Shown in pieces: positions 11,131 to 22,116 of a DNA stretch of 64,000 nucleotides. The DNA comes from Semisulcospira habei (taxonomy: Eukaryota; Mollusca; Gastropoda; Semisulcospiridae). The stretch covers positions 175,018,182 to 175,082,181 of the forward strand of contig BTPG01000001.1 of NCBI GenBank assembly GCA_036245525.1. Direction: 5' to 3'. Position 1 is the first letter of the stretch. Each line of letters begins with the position of its first letter. Position numbers and translations under genes: made by a program. The notes under the pieces were generated by a model that saw nothing but the letters and a program-made list of their open reading frames with translations, searched no databases and was not told where the DNA came from.

Positions 11131-11977
11131 CCACTTCCCAACGCCGGCGCGTTATTTCCACCTGTACGCGCACACAGGCCACTGATCTGATTTTCAACCC
11201 CGGCTGATCGCTAGGCCTTAGGTTGCAGGTAAACTTTAACGGCGTTGGCAGGGTGGCGTTTACTGAATTTCTTTTTTTAATTAGGCAAGGACCGTCTTTG
11301 TTTTCAGATGAGCTCCAATGGCGTCTGCTTGACGGCCTTGACAGGCGCGCGCCCCGCCACGCCGCACGCCATTAGTACCGCGCGGTACTAATCCGTACTA
11401 GTACGGTGTAGTCGGACAGAGGTCAACACATTGTGTTCTTTCGCTAGAGGCATTCGCCCGAGCCGTCTGCACGTTTCCCGCGGGGTACTGAGAGACGCCG
11501 TAGAACTCCGTGGCTGGCACATACACCGGGCCGCTGAGCCGTAACTGCCGAATGAGTACCCGGTGACTACTCGGCTTGTTTTGTCTACCGTATCGAAAAC
11601 ACGGCGGTAGACCGACCGCCGCTTTGAGTCTGAGATGCCGGGGCGGCTCAGTGGTCGGAGCCTGAGCCCGTCAGCAGCATGCAAATTAACTCCTGAAGTA
11701 ACTACTGAGATAAAAATGACCTCATGAATGACATCACTGCTGAACTGACGAACTGTCTCGGCAACAGATACTGCTGACAGCCACCGTATTATGTACTGAT
11801 GGGTCCTTTGTGTATTAACTTAGAGCTTTATGATGTAAATACAACTGAATGCCAAATATCGAAATTCTCATCGTTTGGTGGGTGTGTTGTTTTTGTACCC
11901 GAGAGCGCAGATTATCGTCTGCATCGGCCTCGTTTTGAATTTGTGCATATTTACTAGCCTACAAGGCAGAACCCGGT
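11131..11977. other. GC/CpG-rich then neutral sequence, no gene seen
   Basis: Contains a short palindrome at 11373-11405 (TACCGCGCGGTA and nested GTACTA repeats). GGGGCGGCTCAGTGGTCGGA near 11639 looks like a tRNA-type A box, but no matching B box follows, so I do not call a SINE. Confidence 0.4.
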
Positions 11978-11991
11978 CAACTGCAGACGAG

Positions 11992-12323
11992 AGAGTCTGA
12001 AATACTGAGCTCAGGCGGTTAAACGTCGGAGTTGGAGAGCGAAGGGAATCGCCGCCGGGATCGTGGGTTCAAGTTCGAATCCCGTCCCGGCCCCGGCAGC
12101 TGGACTCACAATCTAGGGGGAAAAACGGATCCATGTTCACTAGCATGTCTGTTGAAAGGTCCTGGTAAATCAAAGTGGCACAGTTGGAGTGCGTCTGAGT
12201 TGATCAGTGTTCAGTTGAGGTCGTACTCCATAGGCAATAGATTTCCGTGTCCCCCATAACCCGCCCGTCAGGGCCGTCCCTGATCACCTCGGTGCTGTGG
12301 ACGTTAAACCCGAACTAACCAAC
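11992..12323 (+). mobile_element. tRNA-derived SINE, full length, with 14 bp target duplication
   Basis: The head has a tRNA-like A box (GAGCTCAGGCGGTTA near 12006) and B box (GGTTCAAGTTCGAATCC near 12066), internal RNA polymerase III promoter elements. A body follows with GTCGTACTCCATAGGCAATA and ACCTCGGTGCTGTGGACGTT, and the tail is (AACC)n. The bases CAACTGCAGACGAG at 11978-11991 are repeated at 12324-12337, a clean 14 bp target duplication (the exact tail edge is ambiguous because of the AACC tail). A second full copy lies on the minus strand at 39093-39417. Mobilised by LINE machinery in trans if active. Confidence 0.9.
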
Positions 12324-12337
12324 CAACTGCAGACGAG

Positions 12338-12834
12338 GTCATCGGTGTGGGTATACACGTGTCAGTGTACACATGTACTGATGTTCTCCGGCATCCCGCT
12401 TTGACATAATTTTCCACGAGAATGTCAAATAAACATTCCACATTCGCTATGCTGTCAAAATCAATGCGGGTTCCGCTTGACCTGCTACCCTGAGTAACGA
12501 TTGTGCTGGGGGCGTGGCTTGTTCGACTCGGTCTCCGCGCCAAGCGACTGAGCCAGCGTCACCTAGTTTGACCTTTGATCTTTTATCCCTCAGAAACACG
12601 AAACAGAACAGTGGTATTTATACCCACTTTCTGCACAGCAATTTCACATCTCTCATATCGAAGTCTATGTAACTGAAAGCATCTCTGGAAACGACAAATG
12701 CACCATCACAGCAGAAACACTACGAGGCTCTGTGAATCGAGTGAATGAGAGCCGGCACAGACAAAAACGTGTCACGACCAGCGATGTCAGAGCCGCAATT
12801 TTGACACACACCGTAGTTTTCAGATCCTTGCAGC
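12338..12834. other. No gene seen
   Basis: Unique-looking sequence with moderate CpG; frames are short and interrupted. GTACACGTGTCAGTGTACACATGTAC-like alternation near 12350-12380 is a small imperfect palindrome. Confidence 0.4.
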
Positions 12835-12845
12835 ATACAATCTGA

Positions 12846-13094
12846 TGTACTCAAACCAAGGGGAATCACAGCGCTGGACAGACAAACAGTTAGATCCCCT
12901 GCCCCCGCCTATCAGGCACCCAATCGCCAGCCCACAGAAAAATACGCAGGTATAGAACAAGACGATGGAAATGATCGTCTTGTTCTATACCTGCGTATTT
13001 CTCTGTGGGCTGGCGATTGGGTGCCTGATAGGCGGGGGCAGGGGATCTAACTGTTTGTCTGTCCAGCGCTGTGATTCCCCTTGGTTTGAGTACA
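12846..13094. repeat. HpG: 249 bp near-perfect palindrome
   Basis: Arms 12846-12966 and 12974-13094 (121 bp each) are complementary with one mismatch that I can see (CAGAAAAATACG against CGTATTTCTCTG). The loop is GGAAATG at 12967-12973. The 12-mer ATACAATCTGAT lies at 12835-12846 and again at 13133-13144, so the palindrome plus ~38 bp may be one insertion with a long target duplication. No TTAA ends and no coding frame longer than the palindrome itself. A second copy is not present in the window. Confidence 0.9.
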
Positions 13095-13144
13095 ATTCTG
13101 CCAGCGCTAGGGCTCACCTATCTGGTTTGTGAATACAATCTGAT

Positions 13145-13829
13145 AAACTAGCTCGTAAATTTATGATAAAACACTGAGGTTCAAAATTTTGCGAAATCAG
13201 TAAGAGATAAATTCTACTGAAGATCATGAATTCTGAAAATCACTAGCCATGGCTCGCGGAACTATAGGAAGATCGACAAAGACCGTAGCCGGATTACTTA
13301 CTGATTCACATAGCAAGACTGAAGCGACAAATCAGCCAGATGGGCGGTCAAGCCAGTCTTTCTCTCAGTCTTCAATTCCGAGTCTGTCATTGTCAGTCGT
13401 CCGGCGCGAGTCAGTCGACTGATACTTTCTTTTTTTCTTCCCTGGTTCATCCGCCATCTTGTCTCTGATTGGTTATAATTATGCAGATGACCTAAGGTCG
13501 TATAGAATAGTATGACGTCAGCTACCATCGCCTATCAGAAGCAATCTTTTAATGCGTTCAGTCACTGACAAGATTCCGGTGGCCTCTTTTCGCTTTCAAC
13601 GGAACGGACTAAAAAAAGCATTTGGTGGGACAATAGGGTGGTCACTGTCTAAGTGGGTGTGTATACTGAATCCCAGTAAAAGCTTTTTGCGAACTGAAGC
13701 ATTGAAAAAGGTCAGGAGTGTCCCTTTCATGAATACATTATATCCCGAGGCTGAATTTTTAAAGTTTGATTATTCACGTCCTAGGAAGGCTGCATTAAAC
13801 AGATTAGTTGATCAACCATTTTAGGGTTA
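13145..13829. other. No recognisable gene; one 90-codon frame at 13552-13824
   Basis: The plus-strand frame at 13552-13824 starts MRSVTDKIPVASFRFQRN. I do not recognise it and see neither a promoter nor splice sites that would support it. The rest holds nothing assignable. Confidence 0.35.
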
Positions 13830-13909
13830 GGGGCCAAGCTATTCTGGCACCACCCTTGAACTATCATAATCAAGTTTATTTCAAGCAATAGTGTATCAGG
13901 ATGAAAAAG
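13830..13909. mobile_element. Half HpA element (one arm only)
   Basis: GGGCCAAGCTATTCTGGCAC runs into CACCCTTGAACTATCATAAT, then TTTATTTCAAGCAATAGTGT. This is the right arm of the HpA subfamily seen at 20215 and 51448; the partner arm is missing. Confidence 0.65.
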
Positions 13910-14027
13910 TTTCGCGTGGCATGCCGCTGACTTGTCTTACATCTGGAACAACATAATCGATTAACTTTTGCTGTACTGAGAATGAGAAGGCCCACAAAAA
14001 AAAAAACCAAAAAAAAAAAAAAAACAA

Positions 14028-14118
14028 GGGTCAGTTGCAAGGTGCTTCGCGCTATAGCGAAGCACCTTGCTTAGTGGCTGACGCAGGGCTAAGCTCACTG
14101 GTGCTACTGAGCCCTGCA
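14028..14118. repeat. HpE hairpin, copy 1 (left arm truncated)
   Basis: Core AAGGTGCTTCGCGCTATAGC followed by GAAGCACCTTGCTTAGTGGC and TGACGCAGGGCTAAGCTCAC. Compared with the complete copy at 63079, most of the left arm is missing: GTCAGTTGC runs straight into AAGGTGC. Confidence 0.75.
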
Positions 14119-14370
14119 GCAACATAGGAAAATGTCTCGTACACTGATGAGTTATGGCTAATTGATACTCAGGACATGCCATGTTCAGAATGGGTGTGGC
14201 CAGGCCATACCTGCGCCCCTCGCCCCCTTCCCACCCCGACAACCCGGTGTTCCTGCGCTATTGGCCCAAAACCGTTTACCACATACTGTGGTCATGTTGC
14301 AGTTCGGATGTTCTCGTACCATCAGTGACAGCCTGATATTTGAACCCCAATACCGGCAGTTGACTCGGAC

Positions 14371-14504
14371 TGTTTTGTTGTTGTTGTTGTTGTTGTTTTG
14401 TTTGTGTGTGGGCTTTTTTTTTGTTTGTTTGTTTTTTGCGGGTGGGGGGGGGGGGGGGACGCTCAGGTCAAGTTGTTAGACTGCCCTCGGCTGCTCCTTT
14501 TTCG

Positions 14505-14535
<31 letters not shown>

Positions 14536-14580
14536 GTCTCTCTCTCTCTCCCTCACACACACACACAACCACAAACGCAC
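14371..14580. repeat. Run of simple repeats: (TTG)n, G17, (TCTCTG)n, (CA)n
   Basis: (GTT)n from about 14371, a poly-G tract near 14443-14458, CT/TCTG-rich 14500-14550, and CA repeats to about 14570. Frames through this stretch are artefacts of low complexity. Confidence 0.85.
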
Positions 14581-14928
14581 GCACTCGGTCATACACACAG
14601 AGCAAGAGACCTGCTTTTTTCGGGCGCTGTCCTGGCCAAGGCTGTACTGAAGGTCGTTAAACTTGAATTCTGGGCCGGTCAGTGTCTGTCGCGAAAAGGT
14701 ACGAGTTTCAGTGACTGGCTTAGTGTCCAGTACCCTCCTCTGCCTGAAGACATGATACAGATACGTACAAAAAGAAGAAGAAAAGGTGGGCGGCTAAAAC
14801 ACGCAAATAACACGGCATAGACTCTCATGTACTTCTGATACTGCACTGTTCACAAACACAAAGGATAGATGTCACTTGCTGGTTGATCAGTCGGGCGGGA
14901 TGCAGGCTGCCGAACGCCGGCTTGTAAT

Positions 14929-14952
14929 AAGAGGCATAGATTCTCATGAGCC
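14929..14952. mobile_element. HpB left-arm remnant beside the 47 bp satellite
   Basis: AAGAGGCATAGATTCTCATG then AGCC matches the left arm of HpB. A matching right-arm remnant occurs on the far side of the satellite at 17606-17633, so the whole satellite may lie inside one split HpB element. Confidence 0.6.
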
Positions 14953-14956
14953 GATG

Positions 14957-15024
14957 TCACACTGGTTGTCTCCCTCGCGCTGCTGGTTCGGCAGCGCAGG
15001 CAATCGAGGGAGACACTAGTGTGA
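14957..15024. repeat. HpI: short hairpin directly abutting the satellite
   Basis: TCACACTGGTTGTCTCCCTC pairs with GAGGGAGACACTAGTGTGA, and the inner GCGCTGC / GCAGCGC flank loop TGGTTCG. It ends one base before the first satellite unit. A weaker relative is CATAGGTTGTCTCCCGCTG near 22284. Confidence 0.7.
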
Positions 15025-15025
15025 A

Positions 15026-17607
15026 GCAGGTACTGAGTGGCTTCTGAAAGGACTGGGCTATGCGCATGGTAAGCAGGTACTGAGTGGCTTCTGAAAGGAC
15101 TGGGCTATGCGCATGGTAAGCAGGTACTGAGTGGCTTCTGAAAGGACTGGGCTATGCGCATGGTAAGCAGGTACTGAGTGGCTTCTGAAAGGACTGGGCT
15201 ATGCGCATGGTAAGCAGGTACTGAGTGGCTTCTGAAAGGACTGGGCTATGCGCATGGTAAGCAGGTACTGAGTGGCTTCTGAAAGGACTGGGCTATGCGC
15301 ATGGTAAGCAGGTACTGAGTGGCTTCTGAAAGGACTGGGCTATGCGCATGGTAAGCAGGTACTGAGTGGCTTCTGAAAGGACTGGGCTATGCGCATGGTA
15401 AGCAGGTACTGAGTGGCTTCTGAAAGGACTGGGCTATGCGCATGGTAAGCAGGTACTGAGTGGCTTCTGAAAGGACTGGGCTATGCGCATGGTAAGCAGG
15501 TACTGAGTGGCTTCTGAAAGGACTGGGCTATGCGCATGGTAAGCAGGTACTGAGTGGCTTCTGAAAGGACTGGGCTATGCGCATGGTAAGCAGGTACTGA
15601 GTGGCTTCTGAAAGGACTGGGCTATGCGCATGGTAAGCAGGTACTGAGTGGCTTCTGAAAGGACTGGGCTATGCGCATGGTAAGCAGGTACTGAGTGGCT
15701 TCTGAAAGGACTGGGCTATGCGCATGGTAAGCAGGTACTGAGTGGCTTCTGAAAGGACTGGGCTATGCGCATGGTAAGCAGGTACTGAGTGGCTTCTGAA
15801 AGGACTGGGCTATGCGCATGGTAAGCAGGTACTGAGTGGCTTCTGAAAGGACTGGGCTATGCGCATGGTAAGCAGGTACTGAGTGGCTTCTGAAAGGACT
15901 GGGCTATGCGCATGGTAAGCAGGTACTGAGTGGCTTCTGAAAGGACTGGGCTATGCGCATGGTAAGCAGGTACTGAGTGGCTTCTGAAAGGACTGGGCTA
16001 TGCGCATGGTAAGCAGGTACTGAGTGGCTTCTGAAAGGACTGGGCTATGCGCATGGTAAGCAGGTACTGAGTGGCTTCTGAAAGGACTGGGCTATGCGCA
16101 TGGTAAGCAGGTACTGAGTGGCTTCTGAAAGGACTGGGCTATGCGCATGGTAAGCAGGTACTGAGTGGCTTCTGAAAGGACTGGGCTATGCGCATGGTAA
16201 GCAGGTACTGAGTGGCTTCTGAAAGGACTGGGCTATGCGCATGGTAAGCAGGTACTGAGTGGCTTCTGAAAGGACTGGGCTATGCGCATGGTAAGCAGGT
16301 ACTGAGTGGCTTCTGAAAGGACTGGGCTATGCGCATGGTAAGCAGGTACTGAGTGGCTTCTGAAAGGACTGGGCTATGCGCATGGTAAGCAGGTACTGAG
16401 TGGCTTCTGAAAGGACTGGGCTATGCGCATGGTAAGCAGGTACTGAGTGGCTTCTGAAAGGACTGGGCTATGCGCATGGTAAGCAGGTACTGAGTGGCTT
16501 CTGAAAGGACTGGGCTATGCGCATGGTAAGCAGGTACTGAGTGGCTTCTGAAAGGACTGGGCTATGCGCATGGTAAGCAGGTACTGAGTGGCTTCTGAAA
16601 GGACTGGGCTATGCGCATGGTAAGCAGGTACTGAGTGGCTTCTGAAAGGACTGGGCTATGCGCATGGTAAGCAGGTACTGAGTGGCTTCTGAAAGGACTG
16701 GGCTATGCGCATGGTAAGCAGGTACTGAGTGGCTTCTGAAAGGACTGGGCTATGCGCATGGTAAGCAGGTACTGAGTGGCTTCTGAAAGGACTGGGCTAT
16801 GCGCATGGTAAGCAGGTACTGAGTGGCTTCTGAAAGGACTGGGCTATGCGCATGGTAAGCAGGTACTGAGTGGCTTCTGAAAGGACTGGGCTATGCGCAT
16901 GGTAAGCAGGTACTGAGTGGCTTCTGAAAGGACTGGGCTATGCGCATGGTAAGCAGGTACTGAGTGGCTTCTGAAAGGACTGGGCTATGCGCATGGTAAG
17001 CAGGTACTGAGTGGCTTCTGAAAGGACTGGGCTATGCGCATGGTAAGCAGGTACTGAGTGGCTTCTGAAAGGACTGGGCTATGCGCATGGTAAGCAGGTA
17101 CTGAGTGGCTTCTGAAAGGACTGGGCTATGCGCATGGTAAGCAGGTACTGAGTGGCTTCTGAAAGGACTGGGCTATGCGCATGGTAAGCAGGTACTGAGT
17201 GGCTTCTGAAAGGACTGGGCTATGCGCATGGTAAGCAGGTACTGAGTGGCTTCTGAAAGGACTGGGCTATGCGCATGGTAAGCAGGTACTGAGTGGCTTC
17301 TGAAAGGACTGGGCTATGCGCATGGTAAGCAGGTACTGAGTGGCTTCTGAAAGGACTGGGCTATGCGCATGGTAAGCAGGTACTGAGTGGCTTCTGAAAG
17401 GACTGGGCTATGCGCATGGTAAGCAGGTACTGAGTGGCTTCTGAAAGGACTGGGCTATGTGCATGGTAAGCAGGTACTGAGTGGCTTCTGAAAGGACTGG
17501 GCTATGCGCATGGTAAGCAGGTACTGAGTGGCTTCTGAAAGGACTGGGCTATGCGCATGGTAAGCAGGTACTGAGTGGCTTCTGAAAGGACTGGGCTATG
17601 CGCATGG
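15026..17607. repeat. 47 bp tandem satellite, 55 copies, almost invariant
   Basis: The unit begins GCAGGTACTGAGTGGCTTCT and ends GCGCATGGTAA. The start positions fit 15026 + 47k exactly, giving 54 full units and a final 44 bp unit. The only variant I found is a C-to-T at 17460 (TATGTGCATG) in unit 52. Such uniformity means very recent expansion or strong homogenisation. No frame stays open through the array. Confidence 0.97.
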
Positions 17608-17633
17608 GGTGCTGAGGATCTATCCTCGTGCAG
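17606..17633. mobile_element. HpB right-arm remnant after the satellite
   Basis: GGGGTGCTGAGGATCTATCC then TCGTGCAG corresponds to the HpB right arm with small deletions. See the left-arm remnant at 14929. Confidence 0.5.
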
Positions 17634-18058
17634 ACGCCAAACAGGACAGCGGCTGGCTTTACCTTTGCTTGGGTGACAGCCAAGTGGGTCAGGAATTGTC
17701 CGTCGGCCGTATTTTTCGGACAATCCTTTCCTTTCCCTTAGAAACAGAGGCAAAGTGGACAGATGTTACCTGATGTAAACGTACTTTTGAAGACGTCTGC
17801 AGGGGTTCCAATCAATCTATGCTATTTGAGTACTCATCTTGGGCAAATCCGTCTGTATAGAGTTACGTCGCGAAATTGCGGTATCAATGAACTTTTCACT
17901 GGAGCCGGGTTGAGGGGACACGCTTTCGGACGGGGACCTCCCTAACCCCTGGGTGTTCTTGAGGTGCTGTGGTCACATGCCATTCGCCTAGTTACAGAGA
18001 CATGCGTGCTTCTGTAAATTATCTGTAAAATGCATGCGTTTAATTGATTGCCTCTGTA
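17634..18058. other. No gene seen
   Basis: Short frames only; nothing assignable on either strand. Confidence 0.4.
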
Positions 18059-18485
18059 GATAATAATAATAATAATACCGTTATTATATAGGCGCTTTTT
18101 CTCAATTATTGGGCAAATCGACTCAAAGCGCCGCGAACTGAAACCCAACACGCACACTCACGTAACAGACACGGATTTACGCCATTTAAGACAAACACAG
18201 TACAAGACGAATGGCCAGTTCAGCTACTGAAGTTACAGAGATTTTTGATTGCTTGTATTTGAAATTTGTAAAGTGGCCTGAAACCGGTACCAAAGTGTGG
18301 AGGGGGGGGGGGGGGAATGGGTGGGGGTGGAAAAACCGGAGTACCCGGAGAAAGAACCCCCGACGGTCCGCCCGAATTAACGGCGACACTTACCAGAGGA
18401 GAAAAGTCCGACGCCGGAACCCGTTTTCGAACTTCGCACCTTTGGCATTGGTGGCGGGCGCCTTTAACCACTGCGCCACGGACCG
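18059..18485 (-). mobile_element. tRNA-derived SINE, second type
   Basis: On the minus strand the head near 18485-18420 has an A-box-like TGGCGCAGTGGTTAAAGGCG and a B-box-like AAGTTCGAAAACGGGTTCC. The body contains the GGTTCTTTCTCCGGGTACTC region near 18335. The 3' end, GCGCTTTGAGTCGATTTGCC then AGAAAAAGCGCC and a (TTA)n tail, is at 18120-18059. A poly-G run at 18300-18314 interrupts the middle. Head and tail could be two separate SINE fragments. Confidence 0.6.
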
Positions 18486-18544
18486 CGCGATAAGATAAGG
18501 AGGCGCGACAAACTTGCTCAGTGGCTAATACTCCAGAACGTCCC

Positions 18545-18673
18545 AGGGGCCAGTTGCATGAGCGAGCTCAGTCCTGAACCAGCCACTAAGCAAGGTGCAC
18601 CGAGCATGAGCGAGCTTAGTCTTGCACCAGCCACTAAGCAAGGTGCGCCGCTACGCTCATGCAACTGGCCCCA
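18545..18673. repeat. HpE hairpin, copy 2, with duplicated left arm
   Basis: Outer ends GGGGCCAGTTGCATGAGCG and CGCTCATGCAACTGGCCCC are perfectly inverted. Between them the left-arm segment (GCATGAGCGAGCTYAGTC to ACTAAGCAAGGTGC) occurs twice in tandem with a ~57 bp period, while the inner right arm is missing. It is an intermediate between the intact hairpin at 63079 and the 12-copy array at 33475. Confidence 0.85.
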
Positions 18674-18826
18674 GGACAGTAAAAGGTACAGCCCGGAACA
18701 GAGATTTTTTATCTCTCACTAGGAAGTAGCTGGGGAAAACGGGCACATTGTGTGTTGTCCGATATTGTCAACCAGCCCGCTCCATCCCCACTAGCAAGTC
18801 AAGGCACGTCGGTATTCTCACTGACT

Positions 18827-18897
18827 TGAATTCTCATCATCGAGCCGGCCCCTCGACTGCTAAGCGGCAACCCGAGAGGCTCGATGATGAGAATTCA
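18827..18897. repeat. 20 bp inverted repeat with 31 bp spacer
   Basis: TGAATTCTCATCATCGAGCC at 18827-18846 and its exact complement at 18878-18897. Function unknown. Confidence 0.8.
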
Positions 18898-19351
18898 TAC
18901 TTCTTGCCGGTTTACTCTGGACACTTAAGTTGATATCGCAAATTCAAAATACTACTAATTCCTATTTTTATGCCGACTACCGGCGACTTCTACTGAGTGC
19001 TATTACGATTACGCCACATTACTATGATAGACTTAAGACGCTTCATGCCAATTTTGCAAATCGACGCGAAACACCCGCGGCGAGCTGCCGAAGCCAACTG
19101 ACTGTGCCGAATAAACAGTGACACAACTGAGAGGCCTGAGAAAATAAGTAGGTCCGGAATCGGCGATCGATGCTTACGTATGGTTACGCGACTGTTACGC
19201 GACCGATGATGCACTATGCCGCCGCACAGCAATCATAGTCGCGGCGATCAAGGCGAATCGTCATGTTCTGCCTGCCCATCGTTTCTCGCGGGGCTTTCAA
19301 GGGGCACCATAATCTTTGACCTGATTCTGATCAGTGCAGAAATTACACCCA

Positions 19352-19572
19352 TTAACTCATTGTGCCCGAGGCAGGAAACATGTACTCACATTTTGGAGTT
19401 ATCCTCTGAGGACTGCATTGCAATTCAGGAGACAGATCGACCATGATAGTTCAAGGGTGGTGGCAGAATAGCTTGGCGCCTGTGGGCGCCAAGCTATTCT
19501 GCCACCACCCTTGAACTATCATGGTCGAGTCATATCTTGCTGTGGCGGTGTGTCGCGGGCAGTACGAGTTAA
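19352..19572. mobile_element. HpA hairpin element, copy 3
   Basis: TTAA at 19352 and 19569. Stem arms AAGGGTGGTGGCAGAATAGC and its exact complement around GGCGCC-TGTG-GGCGCC. The variant GTGGCAG (elsewhere GTGCCAG) is present on both arms. The long outer arm is on the left. Confidence 0.9.
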
Positions 19573-19977
19573 GTGCACTTGTGCGGCTCGGAACACCACG
19601 TTCCGGTATCAATACAAGTCACGCCGTCCGCAACGCAAAAAGCGAGTCGATGGTAATGAAACAACTACTGAGACACGCGGAACAAACAATAACCAACGGA
19701 TATTTTAAATCAGTTAAAAATCCGAAATAATGTATAGCCTTCCTTTCATGAAGGCACACAATGATAGCCCCAGAAACATAATAAACATTTGAACTGTAAG
19801 GCAGTGTTGTATGCGGTCGGGAGAAAGTCGGGTGTGTGGGACTGATAGGCATTCAAAATGTCAGTCGGCATGAACGCATTGATTTAACGAGACAACGCCC
19901 CCAGCTCAACCCGGGTCGATCAGTCGGCTCGGGTCGAACGATTAAACGGCCGGTCTCGGGTCGCCAACAGTGAAGCG

Positions 19978-20218
19978 GTCAACCCCACCACTGCCAACAA
20001 AGACTCTGAAACCACTGTTTTTGTTTGTTGTTGTTTTGATTTTTTTTTTTTTTTTTTGCTGCCAGTGGACGCACTGTTTTTGTGTTTTTGTAAAGACTGT
20101 GTACATTCAACGCCAAAGACCCCCAGCCGTCAAAGGAACATGGGTACAGCGTAGTTTCAGCAAGAGGCATAGATTCTCAGTCATGAGCCCCCGCAACTGC
20201 TGAGTTGGGTGGTGTTAA
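19978..20218. mobile_element. HpB element interrupted by poly-T, right arm lost
   Basis: Starts with an HpB terminus (GTCAACCCCACCACTGCCAA), then a T/G-rich run with T17 near 20041-20057. A second terminus-like TGCTGCCAGTGGACGCAC follows, then AAGAGGCATAGATTCTCAGT and CATGAGCCCCCGCAACTGC. The right arm of the core is missing and it ends at TTAA 20215-20218, shared with the next element. Confidence 0.65.
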
Positions 20219-20443
20219 CCCATATCATACTGAGGCTAAAACTAGCTTCAAATTGGTACACTGCCATATATGCAAGCTACATTATAGTGCTTACAGACAA
20301 GGATGTAGACCAATGGCTTTAGTTCAAGGGTAGTGCAAGAATAGCTTGGCGCCTAAAGGCGCCAAGCTATTCTGGCACTACCCTTGAACTATTTTAGTCA
20401 AACTTATTTCACACACTGGTGTATTCCGAATGATAAGGGTTAA
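20215..20443. mobile_element. HpA hairpin element, copy 4 (longer-arm subfamily)
   Basis: TTAA at both ends with TTAACCCATATCAT and ATGATAAGGGTTAA. Stem AAGGGTAGTGCAAGAATAGC and GCTATTCTGGCACTACCCTT around GGCGCC-TAAA-GGCGCC. Its outer left arm (ACTGAGGCTAAAACTAGC...) reappears inverted in the copy at 51448. Confidence 0.88.
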
Positions 20444-20627
20444 ACTGATTTTCTCGGCTGTCGGTGAAGGCGGTAATGGCCGGTTATACGTTGGCGCTTT
20501 GTGAAAAAACTGCGTGCTACACTAGGGTGACTGACTAACGGCGTCTGCTCCTATATAAGAAATCGAGCAGGTGAAGGCATTAAATGGTTCGTGAAAACTG
20601 ATTTGTAGGCGGGTATGAGATATCCGG

Positions 20628-20705
20628 CTGCAAGGAAGAGGCGCAGATTCTCCCGAGACCTTGCGGTTGCAAAGGGGCTCATGAGAATCCACGCCTGTTG
20701 CTGAT
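20628..20705. mobile_element. HpB core, degenerate
   Basis: CTGCAAGGAAGAGGCGCAGA and TTCTCCCGAGACC pair poorly with AGGGGCTCATGAGAATCCA and CGCCTGTTGCTG. Confidence 0.6.
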
Positions 20706-20880
20706 GTCAGGAACTGACAGAGAGTTTTTGTGTGTGGTTTTTGTTAGGAACAATAATAGAAAGGCGTGATTCGCGCATTTTGCTGACGCACACACAGCTG
20801 ATGACATGTAGGTGACGAGCATGCTCAAAGCAGCTGTGTCGACTTCAATGTCCAAACGGCCATGTCCTTGTCACAGAAGC

Positions 20881-21445
20881 TGTCAAAAAAAAAAACATAA
20901 AACACATTTTTTAAAAAAAAGTCGTGTGTGTGTGTGGGTGGGAGGAGCATGCGCGGATCCAGAGGTTTTGTTGTACTGAGTTAGTGCCGTATTGGGGTTT
21001 AACGCCGTGTAAGCGACAAAGCCGTCTCATGATGACAGAGGGGTTCTTCACACACTCGAGATGTGCGCGGCATCCGGATACGCGACAAAAAGCCACGAAT
21101 GTGTTTCGAGAGTTTCGTTGAAAGAGTCGTCTTACAACTTTGCGAAAACTCCCCCCCCCCCTCCCTGCCCTTTCCACCCCCCCCCCCCCCAACGCTCCTC
21201 TCCCCCACACGTCCAAATTGATATTCATAGACCCCCCCCCCCCTTCCATCGGATTAAGAGACTAAAGAGCGTTTCTTTTCCAGGGAAAATCTATACAGAA
21301 GGTCTGTCGTTAAAGTAACTCCCACCCCTTGTCTCCAAAACATCAGTTTTGTGACTCGGGACACTCACCCCTTTCCCCAGTCGGCTACCCGGATTTTTTT
21401 CCATTTTTTTTGAGAGGGGGGTGGGTGGGTGGGTGGGTTGTGTGT
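20881..21445. repeat. Low-complexity tracts (poly-A, GT, poly-C, poly-G)
   Basis: Poly-A near 20885-20920, C-rich 21150-21245 and G/GGGT-rich 21410-21438. Proline/glycine-rich frames here are artefacts. Confidence 0.8.
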
Positions 21446-21524
21446 TGCCACATCATTTGATGTTGCTATTTTGTTTCCACAATTGCACTGTCTGTCGCTG
21501 TGAATTGACAGGCAGGTTGTCAGG

Positions 21525-21565
21525 TTGTTATTCCTGTAGGATTCATCGCGACAAAAACCGCTTAT
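21525..21565. mobile_element. HpC fragment
   Basis: ATTCCTGTAGGATTCATCGC then GACAAAAACCGCTTATG matches the centre and right arm of HpC. Confidence 0.55.
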
Positions 21566-22033
21566 GTAGGCTAGTTTGTATCACGAGTACTATGTCATGA
21601 CATGTATGATAAGCATAATTATTTATACATGATTTCATGACCTTGGACATGCAACAAGAATACTTCCTTGTTGCCCTTTGTGCCAGTGGTTGTCATGCAT
21701 TAAATGTCCTCATTGGCACGAATCTAATTCAGACGGCATAGTCAAAGTCACAGTCAGTTGTGGGAAGCAGGGACGATTGTTTTGCGGGCCCCACCACCAC
21801 TTTAAAAAAAAAAAATTTTGAGCATCCCCCCCCCCAACACTACCACCACAAAAAACAAACAAACAAACAAACAAACAAAAAACACAAACTCAAAAAACAA
21901 CAACACAAAAAACAAAAACAAAATAACAACCGAGTCGACAACAATGACTGCTGAACTGATGGTTATGCGTCGGTGCGGTCGGCATAGTGTCTACTCGGCG
22001 AAGCCAGGCTGGAACTTGAGTTTTGTCCCTTCA

Positions 22034-22116
22034 CTAACCTTTCGGCTTGTCACTGAGTAGCGGTGTTTGTTATTCCTCATCGCGACAAAAACCACTACCG
22101 TCAGCCAGAGGGTTAG
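22034..22116. mobile_element. HpC hairpin element, copy with short deletion
   Basis: CTAACCTTTCGGCTTGTCAC on the left and CCGTCAGCCAGAGGGTTAG on the right, with GCGGTGTTTGTTATTCC and CATCGCGACAAAAACC inside; 83 bp, CTAA and TTAG ends. Confidence 0.7.

Noticed and set aside
12003..12085. Functional tRNA gene
   Set aside because: A and B boxes are present but the sequence continues into a SINE body with AACC tail and target duplications; the cloverleaf is imperfect.
13552..13824. 90-codon plus-strand frame
   Set aside because: No recognisable motif, promoter, splice site or RBS-like context; length is within chance for this region.
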